A DNA stretch of 54,106 bases from a bacterium (GCA_011388275.1 DSAB01000019.1:1-54106); one strand, 5' to 3'; shown: positions 1 through 9,760, numbered from the stretch's first letter. Notes: generated from the sequence alone by a model not told the origin. Numbers and translations are program-made.

Positions 1-1473
1 CTAAAAATTCTCATCAGGCAGTCTATTCTTTGGAATATCTGCATTCAATCGCTTTCTCAGCACTTTCCGCAGAGATGAATCGAGCATACTCGGTGATTCC
101 TGAAGCAGCCTCGTGACTTCGTCACGGGCCCGTTCCCAAAGGGTCCTGCCTCCCTGTTCTTTCCACACCGCGTACGTGTCCCTGTCGATAACCGGTCCGG
201 GAATGATGATTTCATCGCGAAGCCAGCGCAGAGTCTGTGTAGAAGCGGCGAACAGTTCTCCGTCTTCCAGATCGGACGACAAATCAGGCGCCAGCGGCTG
301 GCTTCTCGCCTCGATTCCCCGGACCAGCCTGTGGATCATACCGCAGATCTCATTATCGAGAACCAGCTTTTCCGGACTTTGACAGGTTTGATAACTCATC
401 ATTCCGGGGCCTGACACCACATGGATGCCCGCCAAAGCCGCCATCACGGCTCCCATCCCCGTTTCCAGCCCGGCCTGGGCATCCAGAATCTTTGCGTCGG
501 AGAGAGCCATGTAGGCGTGGACCGGAATCTTGAAATATTTTCCGATTCGGGCAGCGGCCGCATCGATCATCATGGTTTCCATGGCACCCATTGGCGTCGT
601 CCCTTTCCGCATATCCGTCGCAGCGGGCGATCCCCCGTAAATAACCGGAGCGCCAGGCCTGGTCAGCTGATGAATAACCACACCGCTGAGATTCTCCGCC
701 GTCAGCTGGACCAGCGTTCCGGTTAGAGTAACCGGTGAGGTCAATCCGCACAGCGGCATGGAGACCACCGCAGCGGGAATCCAATTCCGGGCGCAGTCCA
801 TGAGGGTTTGACAAGTCAGCGGGCTCCAGCGCAGCGGCGAAGACGGACAGCAGTCAAAGACCGCCAGGGGTTTCTTTTTCAAAGCTTCCCGGCTGCCTCT
901 CACCATGATCAGCATCTCTTTCATGGTTCGGAACCCGCCGAGAGTGAATGTGCCTGTAATCACGGGTTTGACCGCGCAGCAGAGACAGATATACAGCCGG
1001 TACCGGTCCTGAATCTCCCTGGGCACATCCGCAGGAACCAGGGCGGTGCTCTGGGCCGAAATATGATTCAGCTGGTCCGTCAGTCTGGCAAACCGGATCA
1101 GATCCGGGGCCGCAGGCTCACGCTGAAGCATGGTTTCCGAATCGAGCACGGTCAGGGCGGAGGACCCGGGATTGAACAGCATGCCGTCTCCGCCGATTAA
1201 AAAACCTCTTTCACCATTCCGATCGAAAAGATAAAATTTCGAGGGAACGGTTGTCAGCGCCTTTTCAACCACACCACCGGGAATCCGGACCCGGCCTTTC
1301 TCGACCGAACATCCATTGGAATGGAGAAGTTCCAGCGCTTCGGCATGATCGATCGCCACACCCGTGCAAGACAGAACGCCCAGGGCTTCATCCGCGATTG
1401 TTTTCACATTTGCGTCGGACAGAATGCTGAGCCCGGGCCTGAGTTCTTTCCATCGGATTTCGTCCACGGCCAT
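1..1473 (-). CDS. MttB-superfamily corrinoid methyltransferase, non-pyrrolysine type
   Basis: About 490 aa, a full-length member of the trimethylamine methyltransferase (MttB) superfamily. Family members move a methyl group from a methylated amine such as a betaine to a Co(I) corrinoid protein; the substrate cannot be told from sequence. The reading frame is uninterrupted and the TAG at its very end is the stop, so no pyrrolysine is needed; at least pyrB, pyrC, thiE and the giant outer-membrane gene here also end in TAG. The ATG at 1473 is chosen because GGAGAG lies 7 nt upstream and the preceding stop is 2 nt away; a TTG 24 nt upstream (1497) is the alternative. It is the fifth gene of the operon. 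A partner corrinoid protein would be expected beyond the left edge but cannot be seen. Confidence 0.85.
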   Translation of the reverse strand: MAVDEIRWKELRPGLSILSDANVKTIADEALGVLSCTGVAIDHAEALELLHSNGCSVEKGRVRIPGGVVEKALTTVPSKFYLFDRNGERGFLIGGDGMLFNPGSSALTVLDSETMLQREPAAPDLIRFARLTDQLNHISAQSTALVPADVPREIQDRYRLYICLCCAVKPVITGTFTLGGFRTMKEMLIMVRGSREALKKKPLAVFDCCPSSPLRWSPLTCQTLMDCARNWIPAAVVSMPLCGLTSPVTLTGTLVQLTAENLSGVVIHQLTRPGAPVIYGGSPAATDMRKGTTPMGAMETMMIDAAAARIGKYFKIPVHAYMALSDAKILDAQAGLETGMGAVMAALAGIHVVSGPGMMSYQTCQSPEKLVLDNEICGMIHRLVRGIEARSQPLAPDLSSDLEDGELFAASTQTLRWLRDEIIIPGPVIDRDTYAVWKEQGGRTLWERARDEVTRLLQESPSMLDSSLRKVLRKRLNADIPKNRLPDENF

Positions 1474-1475
1474 AT

Positions 1476-2012
1476 TCACACTCTCCAGGGTTCCCAAAAC
1501 GATCGAAGAACCAGCCGGTAGGAAGGCCGGTTGGCTTCATGATAGGCTTCACTGTGATGCGCGGGAGGAAACCCTTTTCGGCCCATCTCGATCCAGCATG
1601 CCTCGAGTACATCCGTATCGATCCGGTGCCAGCCCTTCCGGCAGGCCTGAGAAAGCCATTCCCAGTATCGGATCATTCGGTCTTTATCGACCGTGGATTC
1701 TTCACGGCTCCTGCAGAATATCCGGTACAGCGATTCCGGGTCTCCCCCGGTTTTCTCATAGATGCGGATATTCACCCGCATCCAGTCACCGCGCGGATCG
1801 ATGATTTCAAGCAGCTGTTCACCCCGGGGGACCCGCTCGCCCCGGGTCCATTCTCTTTTCAGGCTGGCGAGCCCTTTCTCATCTCCATCTTCGTAATGGG
1901 CCGCCCCGTGAGTGGCCTGATGAATCAATTTATATATATCGATGACCTGCATGGATTCATGCCGGTTTAAATGATCGGCGATAATACGCAGCAATTCCTG
2001 TTTTTCATTCAT
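1476..2012 (-). CDS. conserved-looking protein of unknown function
   Basis: 178 aa, soluble, no signal peptide or membrane segment. I do not recognise a family with certainty. The N-terminal third is helical and carries a run around residues 26-39 (DIYKLIHQATHGAAH) with two closely spaced histidines. The C-terminal half is rich in Arg and Trp, with a second His pair (AHHSEAYHEA). The ATG at 2012 overlaps the preceding gene by 8 nt and a purine-rich AAGGGG lies upstream. Its stop is 2 nt before the methyltransferase start. Translational coupling on both sides suggests a job with the MetH-activation protein and the methyltransferase, but that is inference from position only. Confidence 0.7.
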   Translation of the reverse strand: MNEKQELLRIIADHLNRHESMQVIDIYKLIHQATHGAAHYEDGDEKGLASLKREWTRGERVPRGEQLLEIIDPRGDWMRVNIRIYEKTGGDPESLYRIFCRSREESTVDKDRMIRYWEWLSQACRKGWHRIDTDVLEACWIEMGRKGFPPAHHSEAYHEANRPSYRLVLRSFWEPWRV

Positions 2013-2640
2013 GGGTTTTTCCCCTTTTCCACCCCAAAAGCGCAGATACGGATTTTCGGGGCCGCATGAGAAAGGAGTCCGTTACCCGGATTCCCGCGTG
2101 CCGGCCGCCGCTGACCCGCAGCATCTCTTTCTGGCACGACAGGGGCCAGTCTCCGTATCCCGGACTGAATCGGGGAGTGATCGTATATCCCTGTGTGTCC
2201 GCCTCCTTCTGAATGATCTGATGATGCACGCGGTTCGCCGCTTCGTCCACGGTTTCGGAACCGACGGCGTCCAGTATCCATGCCCGGGTCATCTCGCCCT
2301 GCTGCATGAGACGTGCGACTTCTCTTTCCAGATCCGGTCCGATGGTCACCATGAACACCGCGGCGTATTCGGACCCCTCCAGCATCCGCCGCACCTGAAG
2401 ACTTCGAACCGTCCAGCCGGCTTCCTTGAGAAACACCCCTTCCTGATTGAAGACTGCGGCGAAAATCCGGTACGCGCAGCGCCCTTTCATCAGATCCGGC
2501 GCGCGGCTCAATTCGGCATCCAGAATGGCTTTCACGTTTTCGGGAACGGAATGATCCGACCGGGGATACCCGATGCGCCGGATCACGGCGCCCACCGGCA
2601 AAGGCTGTACATCGAATTCAAGCACACGCGGCGTCCTCAT
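2005..2640 (-). CDS. stand-alone MetH reactivation-domain protein
   Basis: 211 aa resembling only the C-terminal S-adenosylmethionine-binding reactivation domain of cobalamin-dependent methionine synthase. The hallmark is RFSPGYGDWPLSCQKEM near residues 157-173, followed by a segment containing RVTDSFLMRPRKSVSALLGW, which correspond to the RxxxPGY and MxPxKSVS motifs of that domain. In MetH this domain supplies a methyl group from SAM to rescue oxidised Co(II) cobalamin. Free-standing copies are known, for example in Thermotoga. Two genes upstream of an MttB-type methyltransferase, the natural inference is that it reactivates the corrinoid protein of that system; assisting a truncated MetH elsewhere is also possible. 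Start and stop overlap both neighbours (ATGA upstream, 8 nt downstream). Confidence 0.82.
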   Translation of the reverse strand: MRTPRVLEFDVQPLPVGAVIRRIGYPRSDHSVPENVKAILDAELSRAPDLMKGRCAYRIFAAVFNQEGVFLKEAGWTVRSLQVRRMLEGSEYAAVFMVTIGPDLEREVARLMQQGEMTRAWILDAVGSETVDEAANRVHHQIIQKEADTQGYTITPRFSPGYGDWPLSCQKEMLRVSGGRHAGIRVTDSFLMRPRKSVSALLGWKRGKTHE

Positions 2641-4718
2641 GCCGGCTCCAGCGTGACGGATTTGAAACCGGTTCCCAGCACCTTTCCGTATTTTTCAAAC
2701 AGATCCCGAATATGATCGTCCATGGTGAAATAGAGGATCTGCCAGTCCGACCTGGCCAGATTCAGGACGGTTTTTACCAACCGATGCCGCCTCTTCCAGT
2801 CGCTGTATTGAAAAGCGTCATCCAGAATTAAAAATAGCGGAGTCCGGGCCAGTTTCCGGCTGAAACCCACGCGCAGCGCCAGAAGCACCTGTTCCCGCGC
2901 CCCGGTACTCAGCTGATCGAGCGGATACTCATCCGTTTCATCGCCCGCGAAAATGCGGCTTCCCTCGAGCCGCAGGGTCTTGTACCTGCCGGTAAGCGCA
3001 TGAACCATATCGGTTATTTCGACGGCGGACAATCCACGCTGAATTTTGGCATCTTCCGCTCCGCGAAGCTCCCGGATCACTTCGTGAACGAGGATTTTGG
3101 CCAGAATATCCGCGGTTTGATTCCTGCAGCGATCACCCAGTGCCTGCCTGGTGTTTTCCAGATCGTCAAGGATCTCTTCCCACCCACCCCGGTTTTTGCG
3201 GTACGTCGCAGACTCAATCTCCAATTTCAGGTTGTCCAGCTCCCGATTCTTCATTTCCAGTGTTTCCCGAACGGTTTCCCGCTCACGGTTGAGTTCATCG
3301 TGTTTTTTCGGACTGTAGACGGCATGCGCGGGCTCTTTGCGAAAATCGGCCTCTTCCACCTGAAGGACCTTCAGATCTGTTTGATACTGTGAAATGCGGT
3401 CCCTCAAATCACGGATACGGTCTTCATGCCGTTTGACCACCGCGGGCCACTCCTTCCGCTCCACCTCCCTTCCTTCCAGAATCGTCAGTTCGCTTCGAAT
3501 CGCCGTCTGCTCGTCCCGCACGAAGCGTTCCGCCTCGGCCAATTGTTCTTCGTAGACACGGATTCGGGAAAGCGATTCCTCCATTTCCTTCAGCATGCTC
3601 TTCAGCTGCGCCGAATCTTCGGGAACCGACCCGAAACGGGCGCGAAATCCCTTCTCGATTCTCGACCGCTCTTCCTGATGCAGCAGCCTTCGAACCAGAC
3701 GCGGCCATCGAACGGCAACCAGGACCCAAAGAAAAATGCCTGCCCCCAGAACGGCGATGCCGGCAAGATGCATTCCCAGCAGGAGAAGAATCAGGGATGT
3801 CAGCAGAACGATCCCGTTCACAACAATCCCAAAATACGGTCGTACACGCGGCGGATCGAGAAGTCTCTCACAGGTTTCCGAAGCGGTCTTCAGCCATTCA
3901 TAGTGCAGGCACCCGGCTTCGGCTTCATCCCGGTTGGCCCTGAAGCGGGAACAGTCCTTCTCCCTGCCTTCCAGATCTCTCATTCGGGCGCGAATCGCCT
4001 CGAGGCGTTTCTCATCGATTCCGGCAAGCTCACGCTTCAGCTTGCCGAGCTTCTCGGCGGTCCGCCAGGCCTGATGACAGCGGGCCGCCTCCAGTTCCTT
4101 CAGCTCTTTATCCAGATTCTCCAGCTTCTCCCGAAGCCGCTGACGGTCTCCTCCGGAATAGATTTGATCCACCCGTTGAATCAGTTCATCGATTCTCTTG
4201 CGTTTTTCGTTTAATTCTTCCCATCCTTTGAACTGACCCCGCTTTGCCGCCTCGATCCGGCCCCCGACGATTCTGGCGTCATGCAATGTTTTGTCCATTC
4301 TCGATTCGATGGTATCCAGAAAGTGCTGATGAGAAAGAAACTGTTTGATCACGGTCCGGTCCACTTCTCTTCCGTCTCCGAATTCCAGTTCCGCCCCCTT
4401 GACCACCAAAAGGCGGGAGAAATCCACGGGAAGGCCCCATTCACCCTCTTCCCAGTAGTCTTCCAGTTTTTTCCCGCGTCGCGGCGTCATCAAAACAGGC
4501 GTTTTTTCCAGTCCTTCGATCAGAATTTTTCCGGAACGGGGTATGTCTCTCAGATTCCATCCGCGTGTATTTCGGAACAGGCTGGTGATCAGCCATTCGA
4601 CCAGGCATGTCTTTCCCATTTCATTGGGCCCGTAAACAACATTGAGGGAAACGGGATCCATGGAAAAGCGCCTTACGGGCCCCGTGTCCCTCACTTCCAG
4701 ACTTCGAATCCGGATCAT
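2637..4718 (-). CDS. Rad50/SbcC-like (YhaN-type) ATPase with central membrane hairpin
   Basis: 693 aa. Walker A GPNEMGKT is at residues 30-37. The C-terminal lobe carries the ABC signature QLSTGAREQ and Walker B LFLILDDAF, the split layout of SMC/Rad50 ATPases. Between the lobes lie long charged coiled coils, interrupted near residues 295-340 by two hydrophobic segments (starting IVVNGIVLLTSLILLLLG) that look like a membrane hairpin, as in YhaN-type proteins rather than cytosolic SbcC. No zinc-hook CxxC is seen. It should act with the nuclease encoded just upstream in DNA end processing. The ATG at 4718 forms an ATGA overlap with the nuclease stop. The frame could open earlier at 4793, but that would put 25 extra residues inside the nuclease gene. 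Confidence 0.88.
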   Translation of the reverse strand: MIRIRSLEVRDTGPVRRFSMDPVSLNVVYGPNEMGKTCLVEWLITSLFRNTRGWNLRDIPRSGKILIEGLEKTPVLMTPRRGKKLEDYWEEGEWGLPVDFSRLLVVKGAELEFGDGREVDRTVIKQFLSHQHFLDTIESRMDKTLHDARIVGGRIEAAKRGQFKGWEELNEKRKRIDELIQRVDQIYSGGDRQRLREKLENLDKELKELEAARCHQAWRTAEKLGKLKRELAGIDEKRLEAIRARMRDLEGREKDCSRFRANRDEAEAGCLHYEWLKTASETCERLLDPPRVRPYFGIVVNGIVLLTSLILLLLGMHLAGIAVLGAGIFLWVLVAVRWPRLVRRLLHQEERSRIEKGFRARFGSVPEDSAQLKSMLKEMEESLSRIRVYEEQLAEAERFVRDEQTAIRSELTILEGREVERKEWPAVVKRHEDRIRDLRDRISQYQTDLKVLQVEEADFRKEPAHAVYSPKKHDELNRERETVRETLEMKNRELDNLKLEIESATYRKNRGGWEEILDDLENTRQALGDRCRNQTADILAKILVHEVIRELRGAEDAKIQRGLSAVEITDMVHALTGRYKTLRLEGSRIFAGDETDEYPLDQLSTGAREQVLLALRVGFSRKLARTPLFLILDDAFQYSDWKRRHRLVKTVLNLARSDWQILYFTMDDHIRDLFEKYGKVLGTGFKSVTLEPA

Positions 4719-5782
4719 GACGGCTCTCCGTATATGACATGCATCGCCTGAAGAAGAATCTCGTCTCTGAAAGGCTCGTTTTCTTCCGGCCATTCCAGGG
4801 TGTTGATCTTTTCCATGACGCGCCGAATGATCTCCCGCCTGTCCGGATCGGGATCTTCCTGAAAAACCCTGGTCAGGTCGGGTTCTTTATCGAAGAATTC
4901 GATGCCCCTGAATTGCCCGAATATCGTTTCCAGCAGTTTTTTCTTGTCCGAAGTGTATCCGCTCACCCGCACGCGGACCTTGACTCTTTTCAGGGTGTTG
5001 CTGTCCACTCCCCACTCGTGGATGCGGCGTTTGATTTCCCTCGAAAGCCATTCGGTTTCCTGCTCCTCGGGAAAAACAATAAAGGACTCCTGAAAATAAA
5101 CAACCGAAGAAGGCAGGGAAAGCGATGTGACGGCCGCGGTTTCGGTATCCAGAACGAGCAGCCGTCGGGGTCCCGTCTCATTGATGTCCAGAGGATGCGG
5201 AGAACCCGGATAGTGCACACATTCCGAATCCGTTGGCTTGTGAATGTGCCCCAGAATCGCCGCGGCCGGCTGAAACTGCTCCAGATCGCGCCGGGTCAGC
5301 GGCATGTAAACACCCGGTTCCAGAGGATTGACCTGGCCCAGGCCCTGAATCCAGTCGCCGTGGCCGATCAGAATCCAGCGTCCGTCCTTCAATTCTTCCA
5401 TGAAAGAGGCGATGACCTCGCCCATGGTTTTTTTTGAATCATAGGGAACGAACAGTAAAGGCATTCCCATCAGATCTTCCTGAATCAGAACGGGCTGATC
5501 GACGACCGTGACATTATCCGAAGCCAGACGGCGATTGTCCAGTACGCAATCGTGGTTTCCGGGAACAACGGTAATCCGAATGGATCGAAAGGGCTCTTCA
5601 CGGCAAACCGACTCGAAATCAGAGAGATTCCGAATATCCTTATGAAAAAGGTCTCCGGCAATGATCAGATGCCGGATCCCCTCTTTGTAAACGCAGGTGA
5701 GCAGTGTCCTGAGCGCCTGGTATCGTTCCGGATATTCGTCTCCGGCCTGAAGATGCAGATCGGCTGTAACCGCTGTTTTCAA
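4715..5782 (-). CDS. SbcD/Mre11/YhaO-like metallophosphoesterase
   Basis: 355 aa. All five calcineurin-type metal motifs are visible in order: ADLHL (residues 7-11), GDLFHK, GNHD, GHGD and GHIHKP. This is the core of Mre11/SbcD, a two-metal nuclease that trims DNA ends together with a Rad50/SbcC partner, and the partner is the next gene with an ATGA overlap. The C-terminal about 120 residues form a capping region that is not strongly conserved. The start is a TTG at 5782 with AGGAG 6 nt upstream. It is the first gene of the minus-strand operon, and a plausible promoter lies about 30 nt upstream. The pair resembles B. subtilis YhaO/YhaN in size more than E. coli SbcD/SbcC. Confidence 0.9.
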   Translation of the reverse strand: MKTAVTADLHLQAGDEYPERYQALRTLLTCVYKEGIRHLIIAGDLFHKDIRNLSDFESVCREEPFRSIRITVVPGNHDCVLDNRRLASDNVTVVDQPVLIQEDLMGMPLLFVPYDSKKTMGEVIASFMEELKDGRWILIGHGDWIQGLGQVNPLEPGVYMPLTRRDLEQFQPAAAILGHIHKPTDSECVHYPGSPHPLDINETGPRRLLVLDTETAAVTSLSLPSSVVYFQESFIVFPEEQETEWLSREIKRRIHEWGVDSNTLKRVKVRVRVSGYTSDKKKLLETIFGQFRGIEFFDKEPDLTRVFQEDPDPDRREIIRRVMEKINTLEWPEENEPFRDEILLQAMHVIYGEPS

Positions 5783-5810
5783 TCAAAACTCCTGCTTTTG
5801 GTTCAATGAC

Positions 5811-5839
5811 AATGTACAATTTTTTCACCATTAGATCAA
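5811..5839 (-). promoter_or_regulatory. putative sigma70-type promoter of the sbcD-like operon
   Basis: On the minus strand TTGATC (5839-5834) and TACATT (5816-5811) are separated by 17 nt. The -35 element matches the consensus at 4 of 6 positions. The -10 belongs to the TACNTT type also seen before rplM and before the NHL-protein operon in this window. Transcription would start about 22 nt before the TTG start codon, leaving just enough leader for the AGGAG site. This is a prediction by eye. Confidence 0.45.
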
Positions 5840-5933
5840 GAAAATTACCCGTCTCTTTCTTTCTGTGGGTGGAAAAACCGGAACCCGGATTCGATTGGTT
5901 ATGTTAAAAGCAACACAGCCCAGGGAGGACTCG

Positions 5934-8516
5934 GTGAAACCCGATAACGAAAAGAAATCCCGGAAAACGGCTTCGCATTCGGTATTCGATCCGGCATCCG
6001 TCGCCCATGATAAAAACATCCAGGGCGCACAGGAGGGCTCCGTGAACCGTGTATCTCTTCCCGTCACCGGAATGCACTGCGCTTCATGCGTCGCCCGCGT
6101 GGAGAAAAGTCTGCAAAACCACCCTGATGTCACAGCCGAAGCCAATTTCGCATCAGGCGAAGTTCAAATTCGTTATAACCGCAAAACCGGCGATTTACGT
6201 TCATTCATCAATACCGTCAAAGACCTGGGCTATGGCGTCACCCTGGAACAAAAACGCTGCCGTATTCAGGGAATGACCTGCGCGGCCTGTGTCCGCCGGA
6301 TTGAGACGGCTCTGTCACGGCTTGAAGGTGTGACCGAAGTATCCGTCAACCTCGCGGCCGAAGAGGCGCGTATCACCTATGTTCCGGGTATGGTCTCTTT
6401 CGCGGATTTCAGGAAAGCCGTTGAGCAGGCAGGTGATTACCGTCTGATCGAGATCGAGGAAGGAGAACCCCGGGACACACTCGAACAGGAAAGGCAAAAA
6501 CGCGACCGTTCACTCAGAATTAAAGTGCTGTTCGGGGTTTTGATGTCGATTTTGATCATGACCGGTTCCATGTCTCACATGATCCCCGGACTGCGGAATC
6601 TGCCCTCCATGTGGACACATCCCGTGCTCCTTGTTCTGACGCTTCCTGTCATGATCTGGGCCGGCGGAGAGTTTTTCCGCGGCGCCTGGACGGCTCTTCG
6701 ACACAGAACCGCGGACATGAACACACTCGTGGCCGTTGGAACCGGATCGGCTTTCATCTACTCCGCCGCGGTCACACTGTTTCCGCATTGGCTCGGCGGC
6801 CTGGGGATGCACGCCCATGTCTATTTCGACACCGCGGTGATGATCATCACCCTGATTCTATTGGGACGGCTGCTCGAAAACCGGGCCAAAGGCAAGACTT
6901 CAGAAGCCATCCGCCGTCTCATGGATTTGAGGCCGGAAGCGGCCCACGTCCTGAAAAACGGCGGTTTTTTCGATATTCCCCTGGCTGAAGTCGAGCAGGG
7001 AGACACGCTTCTGATCAAGCCCGGCGAGAAAATACCCGTGGACGGAACCGTTCTGGAGGGACATTCCCATGTGGATGAATCCATGATTACCGGTGAATCC
7101 TTTCCCGTGGAAAAGTCCCCCGGCGATCCCGTTGTGGGAGCCACCATGAATCAAACCGGATCTTTGACCATGAAGGCCCTGCGCGTGGGACAGGACACGG
7201 TTATTTCAAGAATCATACAGATGGTTCGGGAAGCCCAGGGTTCGAAAGCGCCCATACAGCGACTCGCCGATCGGATCGCCTCGATTTTTGTTCCGGTCGT
7301 GGTGGTCATCGCTGTGTTGACCTTTGCCGTGTGGATGCTTTTCGGGCCCCCGCCGCCCTGGACGAGGGCGTTTCTGAGTTTCATCTCGGTTCTGATCATC
7401 GCCTGCCCCTGCGCGCTGGGACTGGCCACACCCACGGCGATTATGGTGGGCACCGGTGTGGGCGCACGTCACGGCATTTTCATCAAGGGCGGAGAGATTC
7501 TGGAACGCGCGCAAAAAATCACAGCCGCTGTTTTCGATAAGACCGGAACCCTGACCCGTGGAACCCCGGAAGTCACGGACATTCTTCCTGAACCGGAGTG
7601 GGAATCGTCCCGACTGCTGGCCCTTGCGGCCGCCCTGGAGAGCGCGTCTGAACATCCGCTGGCTTCTGCCGTGGTGCGTGCGGCTCAGGACCGGGGTATT
7701 GCGCTCGGACGCGTCACACGCTTCAAAGCTCTTCCAGGGCTGGGCCTGAAGGGAGAGACCGAAGGTCTCAGAATCCATATCGGCCGGGCCGGTGAAAACA
7801 AAAACTCAGGGACAGACAAGTCGCGAATCATAGAGAAGCTGCGGCAGCAGGGAAAATCCGTAATCGCCGTGAGCGTGAACGGCAAGTTTGCCGGTGTGAT
7901 CGCGGTGGCGGATGAACTGAAAAACGCATCGCGGGAAACCGTTCTCGCCCTGAAAAAAATGGGAATCAGAGTGATGATGATCACCGGCGATCACGAGAAG
8001 ACCGCGCTTTCCATCGCCCGCAGGGCCGGAATCGATGACGTCATCGCCGGAGTCATGCCCGCCGACAAAGCCGGAAAAATCAAAGAGCTTCAATCGCGTG
8101 GAGAGATCGTGGCCATGATCGGCGACGGCATCAATGACGCGCCGGCTCTGGCCGTTTCCGACATCGGCATCGCGCTGGGTTCGGGTACGGACGTGGCCAT
8201 GGAATCCGCGGACATCACCCTGATGGGGGATGATATAAACGGAGTTCTTCGCGCCATCGACCTGTCGCGACGCACCATGAAGACCATCAGGCAAAATCTG
8301 TTCTGGGCATTTTTTTACAATGTGGTGGGAATACCCGTTGCCGCGGGTGTTCTTTATCCCTTCTTCGGCATTCTGCTGAAACCCGTTTTCGCCGCGGCGG
8401 CCATGTCTTTCAGCTCGGTTTCGGTGGTTACCAACTCGCTCCGCCTGCGACGCTGGCATCCTTCAGACCGGTCTTTTCAGGAAACCGCATCCCTTCGACC
8501 GGAAAACGCCCTGTAA
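5934..8516 (+). CDS. copA: Cu(+)-transporting P1B-type ATPase with two HMA domains
   Basis: 860 aa from the chosen GTG. Two metal-binding HMA domains carry GMHCASC (residues 46-52) and GMTCAAC (113-119). Eight membrane helices are expected, with the actuator motif TGES (386-389), CPC in [11 protein letters not shown] (491-493), the phosphorylated aspartate in DKTGTLT (D535), the SEHPLA nucleotide-domain motif (HP 574-575) and [11 protein letters not shown] in the seventh helix and MSFSS in the eighth are the P1B-1 signature for Cu(+). It should export copper from the cytoplasm. Two strong start sites exist: GTG 5934 with AGGGAGG 5 nt upstream, and GTG 6042 with AGGAGGG 4 nt upstream, the latter beginning right at the first HMA domain. 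No copper regulator or chaperone gene is adjacent. Its end overlaps kynU on the other strand by 40 nt. Confidence 0.95.
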   Translation: MKPDNEKKSRKTASHSVFDPASVAHDKNIQGAQEGSVNRVSLPVTGMHCASCVARVEKSLQNHPDVTAEANFASGEVQIRYNRKTGDLRSFINTVKDLGYGVTLEQKRCRIQGMTCAACVRRIETALSRLEGVTEVSVNLAAEEARITYVPGMVSFADFRKAVEQAGDYRLIEIEEGEPRDTLEQERQKRDRSLRIKVLFGVLMSILIMTGSMSHMIPGLRNLPSMWTHPVLLVLTLPVMIWAGGEFFRGAWTALRHRTADMNTLVAVGTGSAFIYSAAVTLFPHWLGGLGMHAHVYFDTAVMIITLILLGRLLENRAKGKTSEAIRRLMDLRPEAAHVLKNGGFFDIPLAEVEQGDTLLIKPGEKIPVDGTVLEGHSHVDESMITGESFPVEKSPGDPVVGATMNQTGSLTMKALRVGQDTVISRIIQMVREAQGSKAPIQRLADRIASIFVPVVVVIAVLTFAVWMLFGPPPPWTRAFLSFISVLIIACPCALGLATPTAIMVGTGVGARHGIFIKGGEILERAQKITAAVFDKTGTLTRGTPEVTDILPEPEWESSRLLALAAALESASEHPLASAVVRAAQDRGIALGRVTRFKALPGLGLKGETEGLRIHIGRAGENKNSGTDKSRIIEKLRQQGKSVIAVSVNGKFAGVIAVADELKNASRETVLALKKMGIRVMMITGDHEKTALSIARRAGIDDVIAGVMPADKAGKIKELQSRGEIVAMIGDGINDAPALAVSDIGIALGSGTDVAMESADITLMGDDINGVLRAIDLSRRTMKTIRQNLFWAFFYNVVGIPVAAGVLYPFFGILLKPVFAAAAMSFSSVSVVTNSLRLRRWHPSDRSFQETASLRPENAL

Positions 8517-9760
8517 GCCCGAGTATCCATAATCCTTCTCAAACGGTGCATGACTGTCCGGACATCATCAAAAGAGATGTACAGAGCCGACGGCGCCAGC
8601 CGGATAATCGAAGGCGGCCGGAAATCGGGAATCACACCCCGCGATTTCAACGCCTGACAGATCTTCCAGGCCTGTTTATGCTCGAGCGCAACATGTCCTC
8701 CCCGTTTCAAAGGCTCCCGCGGCGTGACAATCCTCATATCGTGCGACGTACCGATCCATGCATCAAACAGTTCCATAAGATAACCGGTCAATGCCAGGGA
8801 TTTATGTCGTATATTCCGGATTCCCGCTTCTGCGAGAATTTGAAGTGACCCTTCCAGAGGCGAGGCGGAAAACACGCCCGGTGTGGAGATCTGCCATCCG
8901 GCCGCACCTCTCTGCGGCTCGAAACGGGGAAGCATGTCAAACTGCCGGTTCTTGACATACCCCCACCAGCCGGTCATTAAAGGTACGCGTTCGAAATTCT
9001 TTCGGTGCACGAACAGAAACGCGATGCTTCCGGGACCGCCGTTCATATATTTATAACTGCACCACATCGCGAAATCCACACCCCAGTCGTGCAGCCGGTG
9101 ATCAACGATTCCCGCCGAATGCGAACAGTCGAAACCGATGAGAATCTTCCTGTCATGGGCCGCTTTGGCAAGGCGTTTCATATCCAGCAATTGACCGCTC
9201 CTGTAGAGCACCGACGGAAGCAGGGCCACGGCCACTTCTTCATTCATATTGCGAATAATCTCTTCTTCCGCAAGCAGGACGCCGTCCGCGGGTTGTACCC
9301 GGATCAGATCGGTCTCCGGATCACTCCCGTGAAGCCTGATCTGACCCGCCGCCGCATACAGATCCGTTGGAAAGTTCAGCGCGTCGACCAATAATTTACG
9401 CCTGTTTCCCTCAGGGCGGTAAAAACCGGATAACAGGGCGTGGATGTTCACGGTTGTGCTGCCCGCGGCGACCAGCTCATCCGGACAGGCCCCGACAAGC
9501 GGTGCAGCCAGCCTGCCCAGATTTTCTCCCAGAGTGAACCATGGAGGATCGGCGTTCAGCCATCCGCCGATGCCTTGCCTCTTCCAGGCAGTCCAGTGTT
9601 TCATCAGAGTTTTTTTCGCATCGCGCGAGCACAGCCCCAGGGAATTGCCGTCCATATAGATGGCCCTGCCCGGCCTGTAAAACCGCCGGCGGTATTTTCG
9701 CAACGGATCCTTTTTGTCGCGACTTCGCGCGAAGGATCTGCTGATAGAGCTCTGTTTCAT
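8477..9760 (-). CDS. kynU: kynureninase
   Basis: 427 aa pyridoxal-phosphate enzyme of aminotransferase fold type I. YMDGNSLG near the N terminus and [13 protein letters not shown], with the Schiff-base lysine, are kynureninase landmarks, as is the GWWGY segment that follows. It hydrolyses kynurenine or 3-hydroxykynurenine to anthranilate or 3-hydroxyanthranilate plus alanine. No other kynurenine-pathway gene is in the window; the neighbours are lysine/peptidoglycan and quality-control genes, so its substrate supply is unclear. The ATG at 9760 overlaps the dapF stop (ATGA); a longer frame to 9814 would lie within dapF. Its 3' end overlaps the 3' end of copA by 40 nt, a tail-to-tail arrangement without room for a separate terminator. 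Confidence 0.9.
   Translation of the reverse strand: MKQSSISRSFARSRDKKDPLRKYRRRFYRPGRAIYMDGNSLGLCSRDAKKTLMKHWTAWKRQGIGGWLNADPPWFTLGENLGRLAAPLVGACPDELVAAGSTTVNIHALLSGFYRPEGNRRKLLVDALNFPTDLYAAAGQIRLHGSDPETDLIRVQPADGVLLAEEEIIRNMNEEVAVALLPSVLYRSGQLLDMKRLAKAAHDRKILIGFDCSHSAGIVDHRLHDWGVDFAMWCSYKYMNGGPGSIAFLFVHRKNFERVPLMTGWWGYVKNRQFDMLPRFEPQRGAAGWQISTPGVFSASPLEGSLQILAEAGIRNIRHKSLALTGYLMELFDAWIGTSHDMRIVTPREPLKRGGHVALEHKQAWKICQALKSRGVIPDFRPPSIIRLAPSALYISFDDVRTVMHRLRRIMDTRAYRAFSGRRDAVS

Noticed and set aside
1-1497. Possible pyrrolysine-containing MttB with in-frame TAG
   Set aside because: The frame is full length without an internal TAG; its only TAG is terminal, and several unrelated genes here end in TAG, so amber read-through is not implied.
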